Source of the DNA: Anaspis maculata
Lineage: Eukaryota; Arthropoda; Insecta; Coleoptera; Scraptiidae
NCBI GenBank assembly: GCA_949128115.1
Contig: OX421962.1
Coordinates: 96,150,935-96,214,934, forward strand
Direction: 5' to 3'
DNA: 64,000 nucleotides
Position 1 is the stretch's first letter. Every line of letters begins with the position of its first letter. Below are positions 44,096-54,953 of the stretch, one piece after another. Both the position numbers and the translations under genes were made by a program. The notes under the pieces are model-generated. The model saw only the letters and a list, made by a program, of their open reading frames with translations. It did not search any database and had not been told where the DNA came from.

Positions 44096-44685
44096 TTTTA
44101 AATGCAAAGTCCAATGATAGCCAACACAAAATGTTTTATATTCTAGACACAAAAAATAATTTTAAACTTCTTTTAGACAGTGGTGCCTCTATCAGTTTGA
44201 TTCACCCAAATATTATTTCACCCGAAAGTAAAATCCAAAGCAAAGATATTCATATAACCGGGATTGAAAATATTCCCGTACTTTCCAGTCATGTTTACGA
44301 ATACCAAGTCGGTAAATTCAATTCGCACACAATGCATGTTGCACCTATCGACTTTGGATTATTCGACGGAATTTTGGGTATGGATTTTATTTTAAATTTC
44401 AATTGTGTTATCGATTTTCCTAAAAGAAAACTATTTTGTTCAATTCAAGACTATCCTGAAATTCAATTATTTTCCTATGCAAGGAACGGTGATACTTCTC
44501 TCACTACTTTAAATCATTGTGAATCCATTAATAAAAATAATACAAGAAACCCGGTACATAAACCGCGTATAATCAACGAAGAAAATCGACAATTTCATAC
44601 TCCCTCTGTGGATCTTAGAATTGCTAAAAAAGCAATAGAACCAAAGTGTTCAATTCAAGTCGATACTAATTCATTTAAAAAATCA

Positions 44686-45093
44686 AATACTTCCTTCGGG
44701 AACCATTCGAGCTCCGCCGTGAGTCTCTCTAATAATAATAATCCTATAAATGGATCTTCTAATAAAAATACTTCTCTCAAAGTAGAGAATCAAAGAATAA
44801 ATATTTCCGAGGCAAATAATAGCCTTAGGGTCGATTCAGATAAGAATCATTTAAATACTTCCTTCGGGAATTCTTCGAGCTCCGCCGTGAGTCTCTCTAA
44901 TAATAATAATCCTATAAATGGATCTTCTAATAAAAATACTTCTCTCAAAGTAGAGAATCAAAGAATAAATATTTCCGAGGCAAATAATAGCCTTAGGGTC
45001 GATTCAGATAAGAATCATTTAAATACTTCCTTCGGGAATTCTTCGAGCTCCGCCGTGAGTCTCTCTAATAATAATAATCCAATAAATGGATTT
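44686..45093 (+). repeat. In-frame 168-bp tandem repeat, about 2.4 copies
   Basis: Units of 56 codons start at 44686, 44854 and 45022. Each begins NTSFGN then SSSAVSLSNNNNPING. Units 1 and 2 differ mainly at a His/Ser. The repeats are Ser/Asn-rich and likely form a disordered linker between the protease and the macrodomain. Confidence 0.95.
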
Positions 45094-45102
45094 TCTAATC
45101 AA

Positions 45103-45546
45103 TTTTCAATCGAATTCATAAGAGGTGACATTTTAGATGCACCCAATAACATTCCAATTGGGCACGCAGTGTCTCAAGATTTTAAAATGGGCCAAGGCTT
45201 AGCAAGAAAAATTGCAATAAAATATCCACACAATACCGACGAGCTGCTAGCTCAGCAAAAGATAGTAGGACAAGTTGCTTATTCCTTTTTCTCGAGCGTA
45301 AATGAAACGCGAGAAATTTTTCACCTTATCACGAAGGAACGCTTTCAAGATAAGCCCACGTACAATTCTATCAACACAGCATTAATGAACTTGCGGGTTA
45401 TATGCGAAGAAAATCAAATCGCTGAATTAGCACTGCCAAAGCTCGGATGCGGTCTTGATAACTTAAACTGGAAGCACGTTCTTTCTATGATAAAAGAAAT
45501 TTTCAATAATATCCGGATTAAAATTTATATCTATGAGTTCGAAGAA
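45103..45546 (+). other. Macrodomain of TARG1/OARD1 type within Pol
   Basis: Residues 325-472 of Pol. Order of motifs: GDILDAP (332-338), GHAVSQDFKMGQGLARK (ADP-ribose pocket), LLAQQKIVGQVAY, FHLITKERFQDKPTYNSI, LPKLGCGLDNLNW and a C-terminal strand IKIYIYEF. Macrodomains bind ADP-ribose. The TARG1/OARD1 class removes it from glutamate/aspartate through a catalytic Lys in the ITK motif and an Asp in the GCGLD motif (Lys84 and Asp125 in human TARG1). Both are present here as K402 and D443. There is no stop or frameshift, so the domain has been kept coding. ADP-ribosyl hydrolase activity is inferred. A role against host PARP-type defence or in DNA repair at integration is a hypothesis. Confidence 0.88.
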
Positions 45547-48289
45547 CCAAATACTACTTTGAAGAAAATTTTTCATATATCGCCTAGAACGATCGAGGTA
45601 GTTCAACTACCAGTAAAAATAAATTCATTTTCAAATAATAATGCTGATTCAACCTTTATATGTCCTGAACTAGAGATCAATGGAGTAAAGATTCCTAATT
45701 CCATCGTAAAGATAAATGATAACCAAATTATTACTACAATGTTGAACTCAAGCAATGAAACCAAGGAAGTTGAACTTCCTGAAATAATTCTTGAACCTTT
45801 CGAAACCTTTAACGTGAATAACTACAACGTCACTACTAATCACTCAAATAATATTGATCGAGAACAAAATATTTTAAACCAATTAAGGCTCGATCATCTT
45901 AATTTAGAAGAAAAAGAGAACATCGAAGACTTGTGTTTAAATTTCAAAGATATTTTTCACCTAGAAGGTGATAAACTATCCTTTACTAATCAGATCAAAC
46001 ATGAAATCAATACAAACGGGGCTAAGCCATCGTTTACCAAAACATATCGGTACCCTCAAATACATAAAGAGGAAGTCAAAAGTCAACTAAATCAGATGCT
46101 TCAGCAAAATATTATTCAACCTTCGGTGAGCCCTTGGAGTAGCCCGGTCTGGGTTGTTCCGAAAAAATTAGATGCTTCTGGAAAACAGAAGTGGAGGGTC
46201 GTGATAGATTTTCGGAAACTTAATGATGTCACTGTTGGTGACAAATATCCTTTGCCAAACATAGAGAACGTTCTAGATCAACTCGGTAAGTCTAAATATT
46301 TCACAACCCTCGACCTTGCTTCCGGTTTCCACCAAATTGAAGTAAACAAAGCAGACATCCCCAAAACCGCCTTTTCAGTTGAAAACGGCCATTTTGAGTT
46401 CTTGCGCATGCCTTTCGGGCTTCGAAACGCCCCAAGTACGTTCCAGCGTGTAATGGACAATATAATGGTCGGACTGCAAGGTGAGCTTTGCATGGTATAT
46501 ATGGATGATATAATAATCCACTCTGAAACATTAGAAACTCATATACAAAACGTTTCAAAAGTATTCGAACGTTTGCGGAAGTACAACTTCAAGATACAGC
46601 CCGACAAATGTGAATTCTTAAGACGAGAAGTTGCGTACTTAGGACACATTGTGACAGACGAAGGTCTCAAACCAAATCCCGAGAAAATCAAAGCTGTCCT
46701 AAATTTTCCACAACCAAGAAGTGTAAAAGACATCCAGTCATTTTTAGGCCTTACGGGGTACTACAGACGTTTTATAAAGAACTATTCAAAGGTCACTAAA
46801 CCTTTAACCAAACTCTTGAAAAAGAACGAGTCATTCGAGTTCAATGAAACATGCCAGTCGGCATTCAGTCAATTAAAACATTTACTGACTTCAACTCCTA
46901 TTTTACAATATCCAAATTTTGAAAAGGAGTTTATCCTCACCACGGACGCTAGTGATTTCGCAATCGGCTCAGTGCTCTCGCAAGGCGAAATAGGAAAAGA
47001 TCTTCCAATCGCATACGCATCTAGAACATTGAATCCAGCTGAAACCAGATATTCGACAATTGAAAAAGAATTATTGTCAATCGTTTGGAGTTGTAAACAC
47101 TTCAGACCTTATCTTTTCGGTCGTAGTTTCAAAATTGTCACTGACCATAAGCCCCTTTTGTGGCTCTTTTCCATCAAAGACCCAGGTTCACGCCTTTCAA
47201 GATGGCGGCTGAAATTAGAAGAATATACATATGAAATCATTCACAAAGCTGGGAAATTAAATAAAAATGCTGATGCACTTTCGCGTATCAGAATAAATCC
47301 AATCACAGCAAATCCATCTCCACCTCCAGATGAAGAAGACGAGTCAATAATCAATCGTAACGAGACACCAGACTTAATTGATTTCAACGCAAATCCAGAC
47401 TACGAATTCGAAATCGAATATGACAGATTTATTAACGAACAACCTTCAATAAATTTTGATTTAATAAAAGAGACAAACGACTATGTGACACTTGCTTACC
47501 ACAAAAATATAATAGCATTCATTCCCAATAATGAAAATGAGGATACACCCCATATTGCAACCTATGTCGCAGATACATGTACTACAGAAAGAAATTTGAA
47601 TCTAACTGAAACATTAACTATCAAAAACAGCTTAAAGGTCACTAATCGAAAATACTATTTCATCAAATTGCCCGTAGACAATTTATCAAGACTTTCTCAA
47701 AAAGATTTATTCAGACTTCTCTACGAGATCAAAGAAAATTTAGAACCTAAAGAATATCATTTGAACAAGGTCAATCACCTACCATTGAAAAGAATTTTGA
47801 GTCATTTATTCAACGCTGATACTTTCAAATTCCATATTTGCCATGATATAATCAAATTGCAAAAAGACCTAACGCCTGAAGAAAAGAACGAAATAATGTC
47901 GAAATGGCATTCCTCAAAGAATAATTTACATAAAGGTATCAATGAAACATTTCGAAGAATACGTGAACAACATTTATGGCCCAATATGAAAACAGATATA
48001 GAAGAATTTGTAAAACGGTGTCAGACTTGTAATCAATCGAAGATTAATAGGCAAAACACAGATTTTCCCCTCGTAATTACAAAAACACCAGAACGACCAT
48101 TTCAACACATAAACATGGACACACTAGACGTACATCCCCAGTTACATCTTCTGACAATTGTTGATAACTTTTCAAAATATGCACAGGCTTATCCAATTCC
48201 TAACAAACAAGCAAGAAGCGTTACTGATAAATTATTATTGTACTTCCAACACTACCCTGTACCACAACGAATTCATGTAGTAGTCCGGA

Positions 48290-50478
48290 TGCTAGTTGAA
48301 AGTACCTTGCATTTTTTGATGAGAAGATGCCACTTGGTGGAAATGTTCTTTGCATTGTACTCTTCCGATTCAGAAAGGTAGCCATCAGCGCCATCCAAGC
48401 CCGCGGCGTATACAGGGTGATACAGAAAAAAAAAGTTGAAGAATTATATTTAATTACCCGAAGCATGTGGAGACGTGTACTTCACCACATATAATAACTG
48501 TTTTATGCTTATGAAGTCACAGCAAACTGTTCTTGATTACCTTGAACCGTCTTTGAAATGTAGGGGAAAACCTGAAAAAAAAACAAGAACACTCTTTTTT
48601 CCATAAATAAGTAATTCTTCGAGATATTGACACAATACTTGGTATTTCTACGAAAAGTAATATTAGAAATGATATGAGCTGGGTAGCCAATTTCTAAGCC
48701 AACTATTTCCAGAAATACGATTGTCAACTTTTTTTTTCTCTTGAGCACCATCTTGAATCTGCCCTGTAAGGCATCGTTGAAAAAGTGATTGGTTATCATA
48801 ATAATGGTAATATGTGATCATTGCATCGTAAAAACAACCTCCTCATCATAACTTAGTGACCTCTTCGGCGGGAAAGAATTGTCATTTACGTGTTTTTTGG
48901 CTCTTCAAAGCTTTAGTGCCCATGATAGCATTTGCAACATCTGGAATGGTGAAATATGTTACGCATTATGAACCTTGATGTACTTTGAGGTAGCCTACCA
49001 AGTTTCGCCATCGTCAATTGGAAGGTTTGGTCTTAAAAGCTGTTTGAACAAAATTTGTTTAATTTTTTTATGGAAAATACAAAATTTTGGATCTATCACC
49101 CTTATTTGATCCCTCGTTGCGGGAAGCCTGAAACCGAAAGTCTCCGAAATTTTTATGATAATGGTTCAGTGGGAAGTGTTCTTCAATGTTTAGTTGTCAA
49201 AAATTGCATAGTTGCGTTCAGATTCCACACAGAGAGCGACAAAGAAGTTCATGCAGTAAAAAAAGACATAAATTACAGTCGAGAAAAAACAAGTCCAGGG
49301 CTAGACTGAAAGCTGTCTGGAGACCTTGCTTTTTATAACATAAATGTACAATTTGGTACACTGTTAGAGCCTTAAGTTAGTAATATTTCATGCCTTTCAC
49401 CCATGCCTAAGAGTCTCCCAGAAGCTGTGTATTGCGGGAAGCCTATCTGAAAGGGACATTTCCGGGATTTCTCCGTTGCACTGAAAGTTGTGTCTTTTTT
49501 CACTGCATGAACTTCTTTGACGCTCTCTGTCTGGAATCTGAACGCAACTATGCAGATTCCGACAACTACACATTGAAGAGCAGTTCTCAGTGAACCATTA
49601 GCATAAAATTTTTGGAAACTTTCGGTTTCAGGCTTTCCTCAACAAGGGATCAAATAAGGCTGAAAGATCCAATATTCTGCATTTTCCATAAAAAAATTTA
49701 ACAAGTTTTGTTCAAACAGCTTTTGAGAACAAACCTTTCAATTGATGTTTGCAAAACTTTGTAAGCTACCTCAAAGTACATCAAGGTTCATAATGCGTAA
49801 CATATTTTACCATTCCAGATGTTGCAAATGCCATCATGGGCACTAAAGCTTTGAAGAGCCAGAAAATACGTTAATGGCAATTCTTTGCCGCAGAAGAAGT
49901 CACTAAATTATGATGAGGAGGTTGTTTTTACGATGCAATGATCACATATTACCATTATTATGATAACCAATCACTTTTTCAACGATGCCTTACGGGGCAG
50001 ATTCAAGATGGTGCTCAAGAGGAAAAAAAGTTGACAATCGTATTTCTGGAAATAGTTGGCTTAGAAATTGGCTACCCAGCTCATATCATTTCTAATATTA
50101 CTTTTCGTAGAAATACCAAGTATTGTGTCAATATCTCGAAGAATTACTTATTTATGGAAAAAAGAGTGTTCTTGTTTTTTTTTCAGGTTTTCCCCTACAT
50201 TTCAAAGACGGTTCAAGGTAATCAAGAACAGTTTGCTGTGACTTCATAAGCATAAAACAGTTATTATATGTGGTGAAATACACGTCTCCACATGCTTCGG
50301 TTAATTAAATATAATTCTTCAACTTTTTTTTTCTGTATCACCCTGTATACGCCGCGGGCTTGGATGGCGCTGATGGCTACCTTTCTGGATCGGAAAAGTA
50401 CAATGCAAAGAACATTTCCACCAAGTAGCATCTTCTCATCATAAAATGCAAGGTTCATTCCATTTTATGCAACTAGCA
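48290..50478. mobile_element. 2.2-kb foldback inserted in the integrase region
   Basis: TCCGGA flanks both ends (48284-48289 and 50479-50484). The ends TGCTAGTTGAAAGTACCTTG and its near-complement form arms of about 1 kb (48290 to about 49285, about 49495 to 50478). The word TACAGGGTGATACAG occurs inside each arm (48413 and about 50350). Mirror ORFs at 48509-48799 and 49938-50249 are the same sequence read from the two arms and do not look like genes. No transposase. Confidence 0.88.
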
Positions 50479-50486
50479 TCCGGACT

Positions 50487-51556
50487 CAGTGGCGCAGCCA
50501 GGATTTAGCCATGGGGGGGGCTAACGAACGCAAGCGAAGCAAGCTGCGCTAAAGGCGAACCCCTCCCCCCCCCCGGAAAAAGGGCCTTGGTCATCATATT
50601 TTCAAGTATAACTATTGTGGTACCAATGTTACCTACCTTAAATTGAAGTAGGTATTAAATTCAGTATTCCCCATAGGTATTCCCTGAGTTTGCGGGGGAA
50701 ATGACAGTAATAAATGGTAGTAATGACACTTGCAAACTGACAGCCGCGTCGCGCGCACGTAGAAATGTCATACACGATCGTTCGGCACATACAAACGATA
50801 CGGCCGAACGCAGCTGTTCACGAAATACGGTTTTTCGTGCTTTTGTTAGATCTATCGATAGTGGTAATCTGAACGATAATCGTTCGCTAACGAGTCGTTG
50901 GTTGGCAGTCTGAATGATAATCGTTCGCTAACGAGTCGTTAGTGAACGAGAAGTTACAAAATAAGCCTGATAAGTGGGTGAGTATACTGGCTTAAGGACG
51001 AAGTTATATTTGTGAAATAAGCGTTGTGGAATCAATAATCTCTGTTGGTTCATTCCTTGACAGAATCTTACCATTTAGGTCTCTCTCGAAAGCTACAAGG
51101 ATGCAGTTTGGTTTGAACCCATTGGCATTTTCAAAATCTGAAATCATTTTTTTTCCTTTTTTGATGATTGATTGATTTTTGGATTTTGAAAATGCCAATG
51201 GGCTCAAGCCAAAGTGCATCCTTGTAGCTTTCGGTAGAAACCTAAATAATGAGATTCTGTCAAGAAATAAACCCACCAGGATTGATTCCGCAACGCTTAT
51301 CTTACCAATTCAACTCCGTCCTTGAACCGGAAGAGCTTCTCTCTCCGCACCAAATGAAAAAAAAAACGCGCAATCCAATCGCAGTGCAACTCTTACACAG
51401 AGAGATCAATGATCCATTTTCTAAATGATAAAGAAGGTAACAGTCGAACACAATAAATTTTTTATTTTGTTCAAAATTTTTCATTGCTTCGGTGAAAAAG
51501 CGAGACTGTCTGGGGGGGGCTATAGCCCCCTAGCCCCCCCCTTGGCTGCGCCACTG
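50487..51556. mobile_element. Non-autonomous hAT-type element, 1,070 bp
   Basis: Ends CAGTGGCGCAGCCAGG and TTGGCTGCGCCACTG, with G/C runs next to them. The 8-bp target duplication TCCGGACT (50479-50486 and 51557-51564) overlaps the foldback's duplication. There is no transposase ORF. The interior has a 31-bp tandem duplication around GATAATCGTTCGCTAACGAG (about 50867 and 50914) and a hairpin at 51017. Confidence 0.9.
51017..51300. repeat. Hairpin MITE nested in the hAT-type element
   Basis: ATAAGCGTTGTGGAATCAAT pairs with its near-complement ending at 51300. Arms of about 125 bp share TTTTGAAAATGCCAATGGG and TACAAGGATGCA in inverted order. Confidence 0.75.
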
Positions 51557-52227
51557 TCCGGACTATAGATGCCGGAAGCGAATTTATGAACCAATCGTTC
51601 AAAAATCTAATCGAATTGTACGACATTAGACTAACTGTCAGTCCCACTGATCATCCCCAATCTAATGGGCAAGTGGAACGTTTTCACGCCACATTGATGG
51701 ATTCTATTAGAAGTTTCCACATCGATTATCCTCATAAACCTGTAGTTGACGCACTACCTTTCGCTATAAAAACATATAACCTTAGCAAGTCAGCTTCAAC
51801 CAAATTCACCCCTCAGGAAATTGTTTTTGGACATATTGATCCATCTAGAGATAATATTTTTACCAATGAAGCAGAACTTCAAGATGATTACCAGAGACTC
51901 ATGAGAAATTACGCACAATATGTTAACAAAAAAGTCATTTCCAATATCGATAGTTCCAAACAAAAATCAAAGGAACGTTTTGACAAACATGTAAAAGAAA
52001 ATAGACCTCAGTACAAACTTGGTCAATCAGTGTTTTAAAGAAAACCATCAAGACAATCCAAATTGTTTCCCACATATCTTGGTCCCTACAAAATAACCAG
52101 ACTCTTACCTCCGAATTGCGTAGAGCTACTAACTTCCAATAATAAATATATGACTGTCAACTTTGACCGGATAAAACCGTCAAATATAGAATTAGACGAA
52201 GACCAAGACCCAAATACCTCAGACTAG
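51557..52227 (+). pseudogene. Errantivirus Pol, 3' part: rest of integrase, with in-frame stop
   Basis: After the hAT-type element the frame reads DAGSEFMNQSFKNLI and then SPTDHPQSNGQVERFHATLM, the second catalytic Asp and the Glu region of integrase, followed by the C-terminal domain. TAA at 52036-52038 falls inside the coding region: the same frame goes on with YLGPYKITRLL (a GPY/F-type motif) to a second stop at 52225-52227. The insertions and this stop make Pol non-functional. Confidence 0.88.
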
Positions 52228-52739
52228 GTATTTAACAAATAATCCCTGCTGTTTTGGGACCTTTAAGAATAAAGCAGACGTAAATCCAAATGCGTGTCGT
52301 AAAAGGCGACTAAATAGGACTTAATACAAGAATTTTTGAAAAACTCTGACGACGTTTGGCAGACGTCAACCATTATGTTCAAAGAACACCTTTTTCCCCA
52401 TAATTATGATTATATACACATAATTCTATTCCCTGTAAAACTGCTGGGTTTATTAACCGCCAAACCCCCGCCTCACGGAAAACATTTTAATTTTTTATTG
52501 CGGTCAAATTCAGATTTGCCCTGATATACAATTTTGGAAGTCACCAAATTGTCCCTGTCATCTGAATAACATCTTAGGATTCAGACTGTAAAATCCTTCG
52601 GCTTTACCGAAAATTCAATTATAGTACGAATTTAGTAGTGTTAGCGATAATTCCTAGGTTGGTTTATCGTATCAGCTAATTTCATAATTAAGAACTTTAT
52701 TGTTTTATCTAGTCATCTGTGAACAAATAATTGTTACAG

Positions 52740-52746
52740 ATCCATC
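52740..52746 (+). promoter_or_regulatory. Possible env splice acceptor junction
   Basis: AATAATTGTTACAG ends at 52739, only seven bases before the env ATG, so an exon beginning at 52740 would start almost at the env ORF. Confidence 0.45.
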
Positions 52747-54699
52747 ATGGACAAGACTCCATCTAAAATCTTTATTTTCCTATTCCTCATTAATTTTTCT
52801 TATTCCAATATCCAAATCAAAGACCTAAACAATACCATAGGACTATTTTACGAAAAAGAGAGAGAAATAAAAATAACTTCAGATATTTGGAAACTAGTAG
52901 TGTATAAAGACATTAATCACTTACAAGAAACGTACGAACATAATTTGCAAATTTTAAATACCCTAACAACTGTACTTTTGAAAGATGAACACGATGAAAA
53001 TGTAAGATTTCGAACTTTTTCCCTTACGATAAAACCCCATCTTGATATTCTAAAAGCGATTTCAAATAAAATCGATAATATGTTAACAGAAATTAAATTC
53101 GAAACAATCCGAGTAAGACGAGGACTTGCAAACGGTGTTGGAACCGTATGGAAATTTATAACAGGAAATCTAGATGCCTCCGACGGAGAATATTTTAGCA
53201 AATGTATAGACAAATTAGAAAGAGACGATTCAGAAATTCAAAACTTGATCAAAGACCAAATTAAAGTCACAACAAGTACCATTCGAAATTTTAACGAAAC
53301 GATTAGAAAATTACAAATTGACGAACAAACATTCAACGAAGATATGAAAGTAATAGAAAACGAAATTAAAACCCTTTTTGGGAGTCAAAAATATTTTGAG
53401 CATCAATTAAAATTGATGAATAATTGTGAACAACTTCTAGAATCATTCACATTAATTTCAGAAGAACTTACTGATATAGTCAATAGTTTAACCTTTGCGA
53501 AATTAAAAATAATCCACCCATCGATAATTAAACCTAGAAATTTACTCAGCGAATTGATAGACATCAATAGACATCTAACGCGAAATAACTTACCATTCAA
53601 ACCCACTTTGGAAAATCTTCCCCAGTTATTAAATCTTTTTAAACTTCAAGCATTTCAGACAAAAAACAGGTTAATATTTGTAATAATAATACCTTTAATA
53701 AATCAGGATACCTTCGACCTTTACCATCTCTACTCTGTACCAACCAAAGATCCTTCTACAAACCTTTTCCATACTATCATCCCCGAATCAAAGATGATAG
53801 CATTATCAAAAGATAAGAGAACTTACATCAAGATCCATGACCTCGACACTTGCCAAGAAATGGACGACAGAACCGCCATGTGTCAAGATTTAATTCCTCT
53901 TGACTCGACCCAAGGACCATGTGAGGTCATCCTCATCACGACACTCCAAAACTCCGACAAATGCAAGCCACTAATTATGAATGTAATCAACCATAACATT
54001 CAGTACATCGGCAAGAACCAATGGTTACTAGTCCTACCATCAAAGTTGGCAATTACCTACACCTGCCCTAATCAAGGTACAACCACCAAACTTCTGGAGG
54101 GCAACAAACTCATCACGTTACAAAAACGGTGTAATGCATATACTGGCATTTATCAACTATATGCTAAAGAAGAACAAACTTCCAACTATACAGAAGAGAA
54201 CTTCATCCCTCAAATTCCATTCGAATGCTGCGAGGAACAAACATCAAAAGAAGAGTTCCATTTAAAACCACTTAAAATCAACCAGTTCAACTTGGACGAC
54301 TTAAATGTCGCCGCTCACAAACTTGGCGAGCTTGAAGAAGAACTCAAAACGTTAAATCAAGAGCCCTTCGCAACAAAGTACCTCAGCGCATCCACCATCT
54401 GGACCCTGACCATCTTTGTTATAATAATTGTAACAGTCATCTGCTGTAAATGTGGCTGTTGCCGCCACTTCATTGGCTACATGAAAAGTTCACCTTCTAA
54501 CAACCCCAGACCTGACGACAGGGGTTGCTGTGCAAAAATCTATAACTTTTGCAATATCAATCCAAAACCACACCGTAGAACATCTATTCACCAGTGGAAT
54601 ATCGAGTTGCAACCGACACTCGAACTACAAACTGAAGAGACGCCTCTGGAAGCAGCAGCCGTCTCAAGAAATACGAGGCAGCAAAGAAAAGCCTTGTGA
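52747..54699 (+). CDS. Errantivirus Env, 650 aa, baculovirus F-like fusion glycoprotein, intact
   Basis: This is the membrane fusion protein that lets errantiviruses leave and enter cells. Visible parts: signal peptide (residues 1-20, FIFLFLINFSYS); furin-type site RVRR (122-125) followed by a Gly-rich hydrophobic fusion peptide (GLANGVGTVWKFITGNLD), the hallmark of insect errantivirus Env and baculovirus F proteins; helical heptad-like stretch (about 150-270); paired cysteines in the ectodomain; transmembrane helix (about 551-566); Cys-rich cytoplasmic face (CCKCGCC) and a 78-residue tail. No stop or frameshift. It follows pol after about 500 bases of spacer and is probably expressed from a spliced message. 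Unlike pol in this copy, env is complete. Confidence 0.93.
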   Translation: MDKTPSKIFIFLFLINFSYSNIQIKDLNNTIGLFYEKEREIKITSDIWKLVVYKDINHLQETYEHNLQILNTLTTVLLKDEHDENVRFRTFSLTIKPHLDILKAISNKIDNMLTEIKFETIRVRRGLANGVGTVWKFITGNLDASDGEYFSKCIDKLERDDSEIQNLIKDQIKVTTSTIRNFNETIRKLQIDEQTFNEDMKVIENEIKTLFGSQKYFEHQLKLMNNCEQLLESFTLISEELTDIVNSLTFAKLKIIHPSIIKPRNLLSELIDINRHLTRNNLPFKPTLENLPQLLNLFKLQAFQTKNRLIFVIIIPLINQDTFDLYHLYSVPTKDPSTNLFHTIIPESKMIALSKDKRTYIKIHDLDTCQEMDDRTAMCQDLIPLDSTQGPCEVILITTLQNSDKCKPLIMNVINHNIQYIGKNQWLLVLPSKLAITYTCPNQGTTTKLLEGNKLITLQKRCNAYTGIYQLYAKEEQTSNYTEENFIPQIPFECCEEQTSKEEFHLKPLKINQFNLDDLNVAAHKLGELEEELKTLNQEPFATKYLSASTIWTLTIFVIIIVTVICCKCGCCRHFIGYMKSSPSNNPRPDDRGCCAKIYNFCNINPKPHRRTSIHQWNIELQPTLELQTEETPLEAAAVSRNTRQQRKAL

Positions 54700-54940
54700 A
54701 CAAACTTTGCAGTGCGCGAAGTGTTTAAAAGCAGAGCTTATACGAAGTGAAAAGTGCTCGTGACCCTAAAAGACACTTTCTTTTAAATTGTAATCTTTTA
54801 ATTCTAAGTCTTTAGTACTTAACGATTTTGTTATTTCAGTTTTTAGCTTACTTACCTTTTATGTCAATAATTTTATATTTTTAGAATTTTAAAAAATTTA
54901 CCTCTATTTTTATTTTCAGTTAATTTTATAAAATTCTATC

Positions 54941-54953
54941 AAAAAGGGGGAGG
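54941..54953 (+). other. Errantivirus polypurine tract
   Basis: AAAAAGGGGGAGG lies directly before the 3' LTR. Confidence 0.9.

Larger units (their letters stand above)
44131..48289 (+). pseudogene. Errantivirus Pol, 5' part: protease, repeats, macrodomain, RT, RNase H, start of integrase
   Basis: The pol frame is read by -1 frameshift from gag; numbering here is from the first Met. Order: aspartic protease LLLDSGAS (D16); tandem linker (186-321); macrodomain (325-472); RT with FRKLNDV, LDLASGFHQI and the catalytic YMDD (790-793); RNase H (about 930-1050, D939 in TTDASD); integrase zinc region (about 1258-1305, ending CQTCNQSK); start of the integrase core (NMDTLD, about 1325). Codons are uninterrupted to 48289, where a foldback insertion begins; the ORF's last residues up to 48381 come from that insertion. 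Gypsy order (RT-RNase H-integrase) is normal. The segment between protease and RT is far longer than in typical 17.6/gypsy relatives. The core's second catalytic Asp lies at the break, beyond 51556. Confidence 0.93.

Noticed and set aside
48290..48381. Last 30 residues of the Pol ORF as a natural C-terminus
   Set aside because: They are encoded by the inserted foldback; true integrase sequence resumes after 51556.
48509..50249. Two ORFs with identical C-terminal 60 residues on opposite strands
   Set aside because: They are the two arms of one foldback; no family motif and no start-context support.
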